Positions 1 through 9,333 of a stretch of 64,000 nt of DNA are shown piece after piece. Below the pieces are notes generated by a model, which saw nothing but the letters and a program-made list of their open reading frames with translations, did not search any database and was not told the origin of the DNA. This stretch comes from Rudanella sp031411995 (GTDB lineage Bacteria; Bacteroidota; Bacteroidia; Cytophagales; Spirosomataceae): NCBI GenBank assembly GCA_031411995.1, contig JANOCD010000023.1, forward strand, positions 62,001 through 126,000, read 5' to 3'. A program made the translations under genes and the position numbers. Every line of letters starts with the position of its first letter. Position 1 is the first letter of the stretch.

Positions 1-1
1 C

Positions 2-781
2 TGGGTGAAAGCCAATTATACTTTTGCCCGCAACAAAATCGAGTTTCAGGACGAAATCAAACGGCCTTTCTCCTACCAGTATCGCACGGGGCAACGATTT
101 GGCCAGTTTTTTGGCCTCGTCGCCGACGGATTGTATAACAGTTGGGAAGAAGTGAACGATGCCAACCGGCCCGTTTCGTCGTTTAATGGCAACAAACTCC
201 AACCCGGCGATATTCGCTACAAAGACGTGAACGGCGACGGGGTAATCAACGACGACGATCAGGTGCCCATCGGATACTCGAATTTCCCGGAGAAAATCTT
301 CGGCGTTTCGCTGGGAGGCAACTTTCGGGGAATCGACTTTTCGGTTTTGTTCCAGGGAGCCGACAACGTATCGATAGCCTATCACCGGCGGCAAATTCGA
401 GGCTTTTTTGAAAACTCAGGCGCTGTTGACTACCTAATCAATAGCTGGTCGCAGGAACGCTACGACAAAGGCCTGCCCATTTTATTTCCCCGCCTGACGC
501 AGGAACTGGAAGCCAATCACAACAACAGAACGTCGACCTACTGGATTCGGGATGCCAGTTATGTACGCCTGAAAAACGTTGAAATCGGCTATAATCTCCC
601 CACCCCTTTTCTAAGCAAAATTGGTCTGAGTGCCACACGGGTCTATGTGAACGCCAACAACCTGCTGACCTGGAGTACGGTGTTTCCGGGTGTCGATCCC
701 GAACTTCCACCGGGTGTCGGCAACGACGAACCCTACCCACTGACCCGTACCATCAACTTCGGCCTTAACCTCCGTTTCTAA
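2..781 (+). CDS. SusC-family TonB-dependent receptor, C-terminal part (truncated by window edge)
   Basis: The reading frame is open from the first bases, so only the last 259 residues of a SusC/RagA-type outer-membrane receptor are present. They form the C-terminal beta-barrel, with the family's usual features: a QPGDIRYKDVNGDG calcium-binding-like turn, a FQGADN strand, a WIRDASYVRLKNVEIGYNLP strand region and a terminal aromatic strand ending LNLRF. SusC proteins import oligosaccharides or other large nutrients across the outer membrane using TonB energy. The SusD partner follows after 6 bp. The plug and N-terminal domains lie outside the window, and the substrate cannot be read from this fragment. 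Confidence 0.95.
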   Translation, partial: WVKANYTFARNKIEFQDEIKRPFSYQYRTGQRFGQFFGLVADGLYNSWEEVNDANRPVSSFNGNKLQPGDIRYKDVNGDGVINDDDQVPIGYSNFPEKIFGVSLGGNFRGIDFSVLFQGADNVSIAYHRRQIRGFFENSGAVDYLINSWSQERYDKGLPILFPRLTQELEANHNNRTSTYWIRDASYVRLKNVEIGYNLPTPFLSKIGLSATRVYVNANNLLTWSTVFPGVDPELPPGVGNDEPYPLTRTINFGLNLRF

Positions 782-787
782 CCGACC

Positions 788-2515
788 ATGAAAGCAAGTA
801 TCAGGACCCTATTTTGCGGAATTTTATGTTTGGCCCTGTCGTCGTGCGACAAAAACCTGTCCGAATTTCTGGACAAGGCACCGGGCGTGGATATTACCGA
901 AAACACCGTTTTTTCGTCGAGAGTGCAGTTGGAAACCTTCATTACAGGCACCTATCGGATTGGTATGCATTCGATATTTTCCTATAATGATGCAGCCCTG
1001 ATCCCAACCTCTCGCACTTTTTGCATCAACGCCCCCATCACCGACGAAGCTGAAGCCGAAGCAGTATTTTTCCACACTGAGCAGTGGAATGCCGGTAACG
1101 TTACGTCAACAGGGGGACTCGTCGCCAATGAAGATTACCGCTACTATATCCGCTGGACAGCCATTCGGAATTGCAACATCATTCTGGAACGAATCAACGA
1201 CGTGCCTGCCTTGGACGAGGCCTACAAAAATCAGGTGATCGGTGAAATGAAATTCATTCGCGCCCTCAACTATTCCGAAATGCTGAAGCGATACGGGGGC
1301 GTACCAATCATTGATAAGCGGTTTCAGTTAACCGACGATTTCCAGGTGAAACGCAGCACCGTTGAGGAGGTGGTGAACTTCATTGTGAAAGACTGCGAGG
1401 ATGCCGTTACCAAATTACCCGCTACCTACACGGCCAATTTCAGGGGCCGGGCCACCAAAACAGTCGCCCAGATGCTAAAGGCCCGCACACTGCTCTATGC
1501 CGCCAGCCCGTTGTTTAATACGGCCACGCCCTATATGAACTTAGGGTCCGACAATAAGCTAATTTGCCTTGGTAATCAGGACAATAACCGCTGGCAACTA
1601 GCCGCCGATGCCGCCAAAGCAGCCCTTGACCTGGCCCCCGCCGGTGGGTTTGCGCTCATCACCGACAAAGGCGTTGACAAGAACTACAAATTTGCCTGGG
1701 AGCAGAACGATAATGCCGAGATCGTTATCGCCGAAAAAGTATATGGCAGTCGGGGACGCACCCAATTTCCGTGGTATGGATTGCAGCCCGTTTCCATTAT
1801 CAATGCCTGGGGTGGCGTATCGGTTACGCACAATTTCGTGCGAAAATATGAGAAGAAAGATGGCACCCCCCAAACGTGGCCGGGTGGCAGCGATCTGGTC
1901 AAAAAATACGCCGAATTAGACCCCCGTTTTGCCCAGACCGTTGGCTACAACGGCTCGTCGTATAACCGGGATGTGCCGCTGCTGGAGACTTTTCAGGGGG
2001 GCCGTCATGCTCCCGATTGCGAAGGCGGGGCCTGGCTCAAAAAACTGATGCCCGATGCCCTGTCGAGCAGTGCCGGTGCCGTGCCCAACGGCATTGTGTT
2101 TCGCCTGGCCGAGGCCTATCTGAACTATGCCGAAGCGCTCAACGAAGCACAAGGACCCGTTCAGGCGGCTCATGATGCCGTGAACGCCATTCGGCAGCGG
2201 TCGGGAATGCCCAAACTACCGGCCAGCCTGACCAAAGATCAGTTCAGAAGCCGGGTTCGCAACGAGCGCGACATCGAACTGGCTTTTGAAGACCACCGGC
2301 TCTACGACATCCGTCGCTGGATGGTTGCCGAAGAAGAAGGTGTTATGCGGGGAGCCATGCAGGGGTTGCGGATCACCCGAATCACGGGTAGCACGGAGTT
2401 CCGGTATGAGCCGTACACGTTTGAGAACCGGACGTTTCTGCGCCAAATGTACCTGCATCCGTTTCTGAACACCGAAGTATTCAAGGGGTATCTCGTTCAA
2501 AATCCGGGTTACTAA
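788..2515 (+). CDS. RagB/SusD family nutrient-uptake outer-membrane lipoprotein
   Basis: This 575-aa protein has a type II signal peptide with lipobox LSSC (Cys20), so it should be a lipoprotein that caps the upstream SusC barrel. SusD hallmarks are visible: an RYYIRWTAIRNCN helix, EMKFIRALNYSEMLKRYGGVP in the TPR-like region, and a C-terminal FRLAEAYLNYAEALNEAQ...RNERDIELAFEDHRLYDIRRW block. SusD proteins bind the substrate and act as the lid of the SusCD complex. It is co-transcribed with the preceding SusC (6-bp gap) and followed by a second SusC after 18 bp. The substrate is unknown. Confidence 0.95.
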   Translation: MKASIRTLFCGILCLALSSCDKNLSEFLDKAPGVDITENTVFSSRVQLETFITGTYRIGMHSIFSYNDAALIPTSRTFCINAPITDEAEAEAVFFHTEQWNAGNVTSTGGLVANEDYRYYIRWTAIRNCNIILERINDVPALDEAYKNQVIGEMKFIRALNYSEMLKRYGGVPIIDKRFQLTDDFQVKRSTVEEVVNFIVKDCEDAVTKLPATYTANFRGRATKTVAQMLKARTLLYAASPLFNTATPYMNLGSDNKLICLGNQDNNRWQLAADAAKAALDLAPAGGFALITDKGVDKNYKFAWEQNDNAEIVIAEKVYGSRGRTQFPWYGLQPVSIINAWGGVSVTHNFVRKYEKKDGTPQTWPGGSDLVKKYAELDPRFAQTVGYNGSSYNRDVPLLETFQGGRHAPDCEGGAWLKKLMPDALSSSAGAVPNGIVFRLAEAYLNYAEALNEAQGPVQAAHDAVNAIRQRSGMPKLPASLTKDQFRSRVRNERDIELAFEDHRLYDIRRWMVAEEEGVMRGAMQGLRITRITGSTEFRYEPYTFENRTFLRQMYLHPFLNTEVFKGYLVQNPGY

Positions 2516-2533
2516 ACCAGTCACATCGAACCT

Positions 2534-5362
2534 ATGAACGCCAAATTATACTATACTATTCCGTTGCTGGCACTGGGGGTTGCTCTCAGCCAAACCGCTG
2601 AGGCACAGCAGGCAGACAAAGACTCAGCCGCCAAAATCCTATCGGCGAACCGGCAGTCGTACCCCATTCCCATTGCCTACGGCAAGCAACCCGCCTGGAA
2701 AGTAACGGGAGCCTTATCGACGGTTTTGGGGACTGATCTGCAAAAAAACTTTACCACCAACCTCGGCAATACACTTTTTGGTCGGATACCGGGCCTGAGC
2801 GTATTGCAAAGCACCGGCGAACCCGGCAACGATTCGCCCCAGCTTATTGGGCGGGGCATCAACACGTTTGGGCCAGGCCGCGATCCGCTGGTGATGGTCG
2901 ATGGGTTCGAGGGGCCTTATGAACAACTGAACCCCGCCGAAATCGAGTCGATCTCGCTGTTGAAAGATGCGTCGGCCACGGCGATTTATGGTCTTCGGGG
3001 AGCCAACGGCGTGTTGCTGGTTACCACCAAACGAGGCATGAATAGCCCACTCGTGGTTAATTTCAGTACGCAGCAGGGCTTTCATACTGCCACCCGATTG
3101 CCGCAGTTTCTGGGTTCCTACGACTATGCCCGCCTGTATAACGAAGGGTTGAAAAACGATGGTAAAGCTCCGCTCTACACCGATGCCGCTTTGGATGCCT
3201 ACAAAACGGGCAGTGACCCCTATTTTTACCCGAACGTGAACTGGTATGACGAGGTGCTGAAAAAAACGGCCCCGATTTCCAACTACAACCTGAATTTCCG
3301 AGGGGGAAATAGCACCGTTCGGTATTTTGTTATGCTCAACGCTGTTCGGAGCAGCGGCCTGTTTCAGAACGTGGGCGATCTGGTGGACGAAAGTGTGAAC
3401 CCGCGTTATTCCCGGTTCAACTTCCGCTCGAATGTCGATATTAACCTGACCAAACGAATTTCGGCTTCGCTCACGCTGGGCGGAACCGTTGAAGACAAAG
3501 CCAATCCGGCGGCTACCACAACGGGTGGGGTATTTGGTGCTTTGAATACATTACCTCCGAATTCGTTTCCAGTCTATAACAAAAACGGCACCTTTGGCGG
3601 ATCGGGTGCCCTGACAAACCCGCTGGCGAATCTGCTCCAAACGGGTTCCTACGCATCGAATGGCCGAACCCTCCAATCGACCCTGAAACTGACCGAGCAG
3701 TTGGACATGATTGCCCAGGGGCTGAGTATTTCGGCGGCTGTGTCGTTCAACAATTTTTTCCGCAGCTACTCCAACAAAACCAAAACCTACGAGCGGTATG
3801 CCGTGAGCCGGGGGGCAGCGGGCGACACCGTCTATACCCGCTTTGGACAGAACACCTCGCTGGTGGGCAACGAAGCCAATTCGGACCAATGGCGGAATGC
3901 GATCTTTCAGGGTTTCCTGAATTACGACCGCAGCTTCAGCAACGGCAAACACTACGTGTCGGCGGTGCTGCTTTATAATTCGAGTAACTACACCAGCATC
4001 AACAACACCACCACGGCCATTGAAAGCCTGCCGTTCAAGAATGTTGGTTTGGGCGGACGGGTGACCTATGCCAATGCCCAAAAATACATCGGCGAGTTTT
4101 CGTTTGGGTATATGGGTTCCGAAGCATTTCCGAAGAGTCGCCGATATGGGTTCTTCCCGGCGGCTTCGGTGGGCTGGGTTGCCTCCAACGAAGATTTCCT
4201 GAAACAGAACAGCACCATCACCTACCTGAAACTACGCGGTTCATATGGCCTGACGGGGAACGACCAAATTGGCGGCAACCGGTTCATGTTCGAGCAGCGA
4301 TACCCCTACAGCGCGTCGTATTTCCTCGGAACGGCCAACTCGCAGGTGGCAGGCATGGCCGAGGGAGCAGCCGCCAACACGGAACTGAGCTGGGAAAAAG
4401 ACAAAAAACTAAACATTGGTGTGGAGCTAACCCTGGCCAAACGACTGGATATTTCGCTGGATGTGTTCCGCAATAATCGGTACGATATTCTGGCCGCGCC
4501 CAACCGCACGGTGCCGCAATACATTGGCGTGACGCTGCCGCTGCTCAACCAGGGCAAGGTTACTAACAACGGATTTGAGGCTCTCATACGCTATAGCAGC
4601 AAGCCGGGCAACAAGCTACAGTATTCGGTGGAGGCCAGCGGCTGGTACGCGCAAAACAAGATTGGATACAACGCCGAAGCCGTCCGGCTCTATACTTATC
4701 AATATACCACGGGTTTGCCTGTTGGTCAGCCGTTTGGCCTCGAAGCCATTGGCCTTTTCAAAGACCAAGCCGACATTGCCGCCAGTCCCCGCCAGATATT
4801 CACCCCGGTGCAACCCGGCGATATAAAATATAAAGACCAAAATGGCGACGGCCTGATTGACCAGAACGACAGTCGGGCTATTGGCAAAACGGGTATTCCG
4901 ACACTGACGATCAGCCTGCACCCCCGGTTTGCCTATAAAGGCTTCGACCTGGAATTCCTGTTTCAGGGCATAACCGGACGCACGGCTTATTTCGGCGGTA
5001 GTTTGTTCCATGCGTTCCAGAACAACGGGCAGGCTGCCCCCATCGCCCTGGATCGCTGGACTCCCGAAACAGCCGCAACAGCGACCTACCCCCGCCTGTC
5101 GGCATCCAACAACCTGAACAACTACCGGTATTCGACGTTCTGGCAGCGCGACGGCAGTTTTGTGAAGTTGCGTAGTCTGGAATTGGGCTATTCGCTGCCT
5201 ACCCCCTTCGTTGAAAAAGTGAAACTGATCAACGCCCGTGTGTTTCTCAACGGCACCAATCTGTTCTCGCTGGACCACATGGAAGGGTATGTCGATCCTG
5301 AAGTGGGGAGTGGCTATCCGACCCAGCGAACCCTTAGTGCGGGCATCCGGCTCCAGTTTTAA
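2534..5362 (+). CDS. SusC-family TonB-dependent receptor lacking the N-terminal carboxypeptidase-like domain
   Basis: This complete 942-aa receptor has a signal peptide (cleavage near AEAQ). The plug domain follows almost directly (about residues 55-170, with VMVDGFEGPYEQLNP, LLKDASATAIYGLRGANGV and VTTKRG). A large beta-barrel follows, ending in LSAGIRLQF. Typical SusC proteins carry an extra carboxypeptidase-regulatory-like domain of about 80 residues before the plug. I do not see one here: only about 30 non-conserved residues separate the signal peptide from the plug. It sits between two SusD genes and pairs most naturally with the one 24 bp downstream. Tandem SusCD pairs in one locus suggest two related ligands. 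Confidence 0.95.
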   Translation: MNAKLYYTIPLLALGVALSQTAEAQQADKDSAAKILSANRQSYPIPIAYGKQPAWKVTGALSTVLGTDLQKNFTTNLGNTLFGRIPGLSVLQSTGEPGNDSPQLIGRGINTFGPGRDPLVMVDGFEGPYEQLNPAEIESISLLKDASATAIYGLRGANGVLLVTTKRGMNSPLVVNFSTQQGFHTATRLPQFLGSYDYARLYNEGLKNDGKAPLYTDAALDAYKTGSDPYFYPNVNWYDEVLKKTAPISNYNLNFRGGNSTVRYFVMLNAVRSSGLFQNVGDLVDESVNPRYSRFNFRSNVDINLTKRISASLTLGGTVEDKANPAATTTGGVFGALNTLPPNSFPVYNKNGTFGGSGALTNPLANLLQTGSYASNGRTLQSTLKLTEQLDMIAQGLSISAAVSFNNFFRSYSNKTKTYERYAVSRGAAGDTVYTRFGQNTSLVGNEANSDQWRNAIFQGFLNYDRSFSNGKHYVSAVLLYNSSNYTSINNTTTAIESLPFKNVGLGGRVTYANAQKYIGEFSFGYMGSEAFPKSRRYGFFPAASVGWVASNEDFLKQNSTITYLKLRGSYGLTGNDQIGGNRFMFEQRYPYSASYFLGTANSQVAGMAEGAAANTELSWEKDKKLNIGVELTLAKRLDISLDVFRNNRYDILAAPNRTVPQYIGVTLPLLNQGKVTNNGFEALIRYSSKPGNKLQYSVEASGWYAQNKIGYNAEAVRLYTYQYTTGLPVGQPFGLEAIGLFKDQADIAASPRQIFTPVQPGDIKYKDQNGDGLIDQNDSRAIGKTGIPTLTISLHPRFAYKGFDLEFLFQGITGRTAYFGGSLFHAFQNNGQAAPIALDRWTPETAATATYPRLSASNNLNNYRYSTFWQRDGSFVKLRSLELGYSLPTPFVEKVKLINARVFLNGTNLFSLDHMEGYVDPEVGSGYPTQRTLSAGIRLQF

Positions 5363-5386
5363 TTCAGCCCTTATTCCGATTTTACC

Positions 5387-7093
5387 ATGAGACCTATTCT
5401 ATCAATACTGTGTTTGGCCATTGCTATCTGTTTTACCGGCTGTGAGGATTTAGAGCGGGAATTGATCACCGACATCACGGAGAAACAGCTTATTCGTTCT
5501 TACGATTTCACCCAAAACCGGGTTAATTCGCTGTACACTGACATGCCCGCCGGGTATCTGCAAATTGACGGGGCCATGACCGCTTCGGCAACCGATGAAG
5601 CCGAGCATACCCTGGAAACCTCGAACATTCAGAAGTTCAATAACGGCTCCTGGAACTCGGTTGATAACCCCGAAAACCTGTGGGCCAACTTTTACCGGGG
5701 CATTCGGAAAGCCAACCAGTTTTTGGTCGCCACCGACAGCGTCAACCTCGATCAATTTAAGCTCGACCCCGCGCCCTCGGCCCAAAGCATTTATCAGACC
5801 CGTCTGGCCGAAATTAAACGCTGGAAATACGAAGCCCGCTTTCTGAGAGCCTTCTTCTACTTTGAACTGGTGAAACGCTACGGGGGCGTTCCCATTCTGA
5901 ACCAGACGTTTTCGGTCAACGACAATTTTGATAATGTAAAACGCAATACCCTGGCCGAGTGTATGCAGTTTATCACGGAGGAATGCGACTCGGCAGCCCG
6001 CAACCTGCCCGTAGTGTATGCCCTCCCCGCCACCGATTTGGGCCGGGCAACACGCGGGGCCGCTCTGGCCCTCAAAAGCCGGGTACTGCTCTATGCGGCC
6101 AGCGATTTGTTCAACACCCCAACCTGGGCGGGAGCCTTCACCAATCCGGCTCTGATTGCCCTGACCGGCGACCGGCAGGCCCGCTGGAAAGCAGCCGCCG
6201 ACGCTGCCAAGGCTGTGATCGACCTGGCAGGAACAGGCTACGCGCTGAATGGAAATTACCGCAACCTGTTCATTACCAACAGCTATACCCTGCCCGAAAT
6301 TATTTTTGCCCGACGCAATGGGGCCGAAAATACGTTTGAGCGCGCCAATTACCCCATCGGCTACGATCTGGGCAGCAGCGGAACAACTCCCTCGCAGAAC
6401 CTCGTCGATGCCCACGAAATGACTAACGGCACAAAATTCGACTGGAACAACCCGGTTCATGCGGCCAACCCCTACGCGAACCGTGACCCCCGTTTAGGGC
6501 TGAATATTATTCTGAACAATACCCCGTTCAAAGGACGCAATGCCGAAAACTGGATTGGGGGGCGTGATGGTCAGGGCGTTGTGAACGCCACCAAAACCGG
6601 CTATTACCTTAAAAAATACGTGAACGAGAACCTGAACCTGTTGCTGAACAATACCAGCGTGAAATCGTGGAACCTGATCCGTTTGCCCGAAGTCTATCTG
6701 AACTACGCCGAGGCCCTGAACGAGAGCACGCCCGGCCATGCCGACATCAAAACCTACGTAGATCGGGTGCGTACCCGGGCCGGTATCGCCATGCCAGCCT
6801 TGCCCGCTGGCTTGTCACAAGCCGACATGCGCGAACGAATTCGCAACGAACGCCGGGTGGAGCTGGCCTTTGAAGACCACCGGGGCTGGGATGTTCGGCG
6901 GTGGATGCAGGGGCCTCAGTATCTGGGTGCTCCGCTAATGGGCGTTGAAATTACCCGAAGCACAACCGGCACGTTTACCTACAAGCCGGTGGAGGTGGAG
7001 AAGCGGGTTTTTGAACCCAAAATGTACCTTTATCCGATTCCGCAGGGCGAGCTGAATGCCTCGAAAAGCCTTGTTCAAAATCCGGGCTGGTAA
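5387..7093 (+). CDS. RagB/SusD family nutrient-uptake outer-membrane lipoprotein
   Basis: This 568-aa lipoprotein (lipobox FTGC, Cys19) is the partner of the SusC encoded 24 bp upstream. SusD features are clear: WANFYRGIRKANQFL, KYEARFLRAFFYFELVKRYGGVP, and the C-terminal LIRLPEVYLNYAEALNES...RNERRVELAFEDHRGWDVRRWM block ending LVQNPGW. It shares the general ending LVQNPG(Y/W) with the first SusD of the locus. The differing internal sequences suggest divergence rather than recent duplication. It is predicted to sit on the cell surface and to bind the ligand before import. Confidence 0.95.
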   Translation: MRPILSILCLAIAICFTGCEDLERELITDITEKQLIRSYDFTQNRVNSLYTDMPAGYLQIDGAMTASATDEAEHTLETSNIQKFNNGSWNSVDNPENLWANFYRGIRKANQFLVATDSVNLDQFKLDPAPSAQSIYQTRLAEIKRWKYEARFLRAFFYFELVKRYGGVPILNQTFSVNDNFDNVKRNTLAECMQFITEECDSAARNLPVVYALPATDLGRATRGAALALKSRVLLYAASDLFNTPTWAGAFTNPALIALTGDRQARWKAAADAAKAVIDLAGTGYALNGNYRNLFITNSYTLPEIIFARRNGAENTFERANYPIGYDLGSSGTTPSQNLVDAHEMTNGTKFDWNNPVHAANPYANRDPRLGLNIILNNTPFKGRNAENWIGGRDGQGVVNATKTGYYLKKYVNENLNLLLNNTSVKSWNLIRLPEVYLNYAEALNESTPGHADIKTYVDRVRTRAGIAMPALPAGLSQADMRERIRNERRVELAFEDHRGWDVRRWMQGPQYLGAPLMGVEITRSTTGTFTYKPVEVEKRVFEPKMYLYPIPQGELNASKSLVQNPGW

Positions 7094-7138
7094 CGTAGAC
7101 CACTCTTTAGCCATTCATTTTATCAATCTTATACCTGT

Positions 7139-7930
7139 ATGGTCTCGTTTTTCAATTTTGCCCGATTCGCCTTTGTTGCGCTTGGCCTTTCGCTGTTGCT
7201 GACTTCCTGTGAGTATCAGGAACTCGCCAAAGCCGATTACCCGCAACAGGTGCTTTATATGCCTACGGCTAAAAATGGCCTGTTCGCGATCAACAGCATT
7301 TCAACAAGCGGGACGTACCGGTTTACCGTTGATGCTGCTAACAAAAAAATAGTTATTCCACTCGGTGTGTTTCGGGGCGGGGTGTCGGCAGATGGCGACG
7401 TGACGGTGTCCATTGCCGCCAACGCCGACACGATCAATCGACTCATCAGCACCAGTTTTCTGGTAGGAACGGCGCTGCTGCCCACCGACAAATTTGTGGT
7501 GCCAACTTCTGTCAGCATTCCCAGTGGGCAGCAGTCGGCACCATTCAATTTGCTGATCGACCTGGATTATCTACGGGCCAACCCCACTCAGAAGCTGGCG
7601 GTGGGCATTGGCATTTCCAGCCCCCAAACGCCCATAAACCCGCTATTGAAAACGACCATTGTCTCCTTCGATGCCTCCATTCTGAAGCCCACGCCCGCGT
7701 TTACGTCAAAAGCCGACGCAACTACCCCCCGAAAGTATGCGTTTACCAATACCTCGGCCAATGCAGTGAGTTATAGCTGGGATTTTGGGGATGGCTCGGC
7801 ACCCCTCACTGACAAAGCACCGACCTATACTTATGCGAAAGCAGGCACTTACACCGTCGCCCTCACCACAACCGGCATCACGGGCAGTGCCGATGCGGTT
7901 AAGGTAACGGCAACAATCACAGTTCCTTAA
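7139..7930 (+). CDS. DUF1735-like/PKD-domain surface lipoprotein
   Basis: This 263-aa lipoprotein (lipobox LTSC, Cys24) follows the second SusD by 45 bp. Residues about 30-180 resemble the DUF1735/BT_3987-like beta-sandwich often found in lipoproteins of polysaccharide-utilisation loci. The C-terminus is a PKD domain with WDFGDGS at residue 214 and a TYTYAKAGTYTVALTT strand pair. The likely role is a surface glycan-binding protein that helps the SusCD pair capture ligand, inferred from domain content and position. No catalytic motif is visible. Confidence 0.75.
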   Translation: MVSFFNFARFAFVALGLSLLLTSCEYQELAKADYPQQVLYMPTAKNGLFAINSISTSGTYRFTVDAANKKIVIPLGVFRGGVSADGDVTVSIAANADTINRLISTSFLVGTALLPTDKFVVPTSVSIPSGQQSAPFNLLIDLDYLRANPTQKLAVGIGISSPQTPINPLLKTTIVSFDASILKPTPAFTSKADATTPRKYAFTNTSANAVSYSWDFGDGSAPLTDKAPTYTYAKAGTYTVALTTTGITGSADAVKVTATITVP

Positions 7931-7942
7931 CGATCTTTTCTA

Positions 7943-9166
7943 ATGCACGTTGTCGCTACTTTCGTAATGCTGCTGGTTGGGTTGTTATTGCCCAACGCTT
8001 ATGCAGCACAACCGCCCGGACGTAAATCAGCCGCCAAATTCGATGCGGCACAGGGCGTTGAGGGGGTTGAAGGGGGCGAAGGTCGAGTAGCGCGCATGGC
8101 AGATAAAGGCTGGTTCCGGTTTGACAAAGTGAATTTGACGGACGTAACCCACCTAACCGTTCGGGTGGCCCCTTTGACCAGGGGCACTTTCGACATCGAG
8201 GTACATCTGGGTGCGCCGGATGGTCCTTTGATGGGTACAAACTTTGTCGCCTGCCTGTCTGAAACTGATATAAAATTCGGTGAATTTACGATTCCCGTTC
8301 AGCCGCCTGCTGGCATTCAGACGGTTTATGTAGTGACCCGAATCGCCCCCAAGCCCTTGTACAAACGCGACTTTCCGCCCCCAGCATCGGGTAAACTCCT
8401 GGATATTAGCTGGATTGACTTTCGGGATAACCCGCTTCCAGCCAGTGCACGGGCCAAACCAGGCAAGAAGAACCGCAAAAAAGTGCTGTTCATCACTACC
8501 CAAACGGATCATCCTTGGAATACCCACATGTATAGTGCCGTGACCGAACTACTGGCTCAGAACCTCAACCAAATCTCCGACGTAGAAGCCATTGTCTCCC
8601 CGAATTACGAATGGCCCCGTGATAGTACGCTGTTCAGAGGTGTCGATGCGGTGGTGTATTACTCAGGTCGGGCGGGCGACTTGCTAATGGAAAAACACCG
8701 GGCCGCGTTTGATCGGCTCATGAAAGCCGGTGTAGGGTTTACAGCACTCCACTATGCCGCAGCCGCAACTCCCCAAAACGGCGTGTACTACATGGGCTAT
8801 GCCGGGGGCTGGTGGAATCGCCCGCCCGGAACCCTCAACACTGACCCAACCACGATGCAGTTTGTGCGACCCGACCACCCAATTTTGCAAGGGCAGTCGG
8901 AACGCCCCCTTACGGATGAGATTTACTGTAATCCCCAGCTTGGCACTGGGGCCGAACCTCTGATTCAGGTGCCGGTGTCCGGGAAGCCCGAAGTAGTGGC
9001 CTGGACACTGGAACGCCCCGGCGGAGGGCGTAGCTATATCAGTACACTGGGCCACTCTAACGACAACTGGCTCAATGAGCCGTTCCGGCGGCTCATGCTA
9101 AACGGTATTCTGTGGACCATCCATCACGAACCATTACCAGCTCCAGCCCCAAATATCACAAAATGA
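7943..9166 (+). CDS. ThuA-like domain protein, exported
   Basis: This 407-aa protein has a signal peptide (cleavage near AYAA). Residues about 30-160 form a carbohydrate-binding-module-like beta domain (LTVRVAPLTRGTFDIEVHLG, then DISWIDFRDN). From KKVLFITTQTDHPWNTHMY onward there is a ThuA/trehalose-utilisation fold, with VDAVVYYSGRAGDLL, FTALHYAA, PDHPIL and GRSYISTLGHSNDNW. ThuA-like proteins are class-I-glutamine-amidotransferase-like and are linked to catabolism of keto-sugars. The biochemical activity of exported Bacteroidota versions is not settled. It begins 13 bp after the lipoprotein gene, so it belongs to the same operon and probably acts on the imported or surface-processed sugar. 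Confidence 0.8.
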   Translation: MHVVATFVMLLVGLLLPNAYAAQPPGRKSAAKFDAAQGVEGVEGGEGRVARMADKGWFRFDKVNLTDVTHLTVRVAPLTRGTFDIEVHLGAPDGPLMGTNFVACLSETDIKFGEFTIPVQPPAGIQTVYVVTRIAPKPLYKRDFPPPASGKLLDISWIDFRDNPLPASARAKPGKKNRKKVLFITTQTDHPWNTHMYSAVTELLAQNLNQISDVEAIVSPNYEWPRDSTLFRGVDAVVYYSGRAGDLLMEKHRAAFDRLMKAGVGFTALHYAAAATPQNGVYYMGYAGGWWNRPPGTLNTDPTTMQFVRPDHPILQGQSERPLTDEIYCNPQLGTGAEPLIQVPVSGKPEVVAWTLERPGGGRSYISTLGHSNDNWLNEPFRRLMLNGILWTIHHEPLPAPAPNITK

Positions 9167-9333
9167 ACACGCCTATTCTGTGTTAAACGGCTGTATTCCA
9201 CTGGTTTTAAGAACACTCCAATTTGTTCAGTAGCCTACATCCAAAGACTTAAACAAACCCGACTCTCAAATACCGATGAGTTTTCTGGCGTTACGGTCTT
9301 ATTGAACCAACAGGACTCGCTAACAAAACCAAC

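Noticed and set aside
5450..6460. 336-codon frame antisense to the second SusD
   Set aside because: Complement of a well supported SusD gene; no start context or domain.
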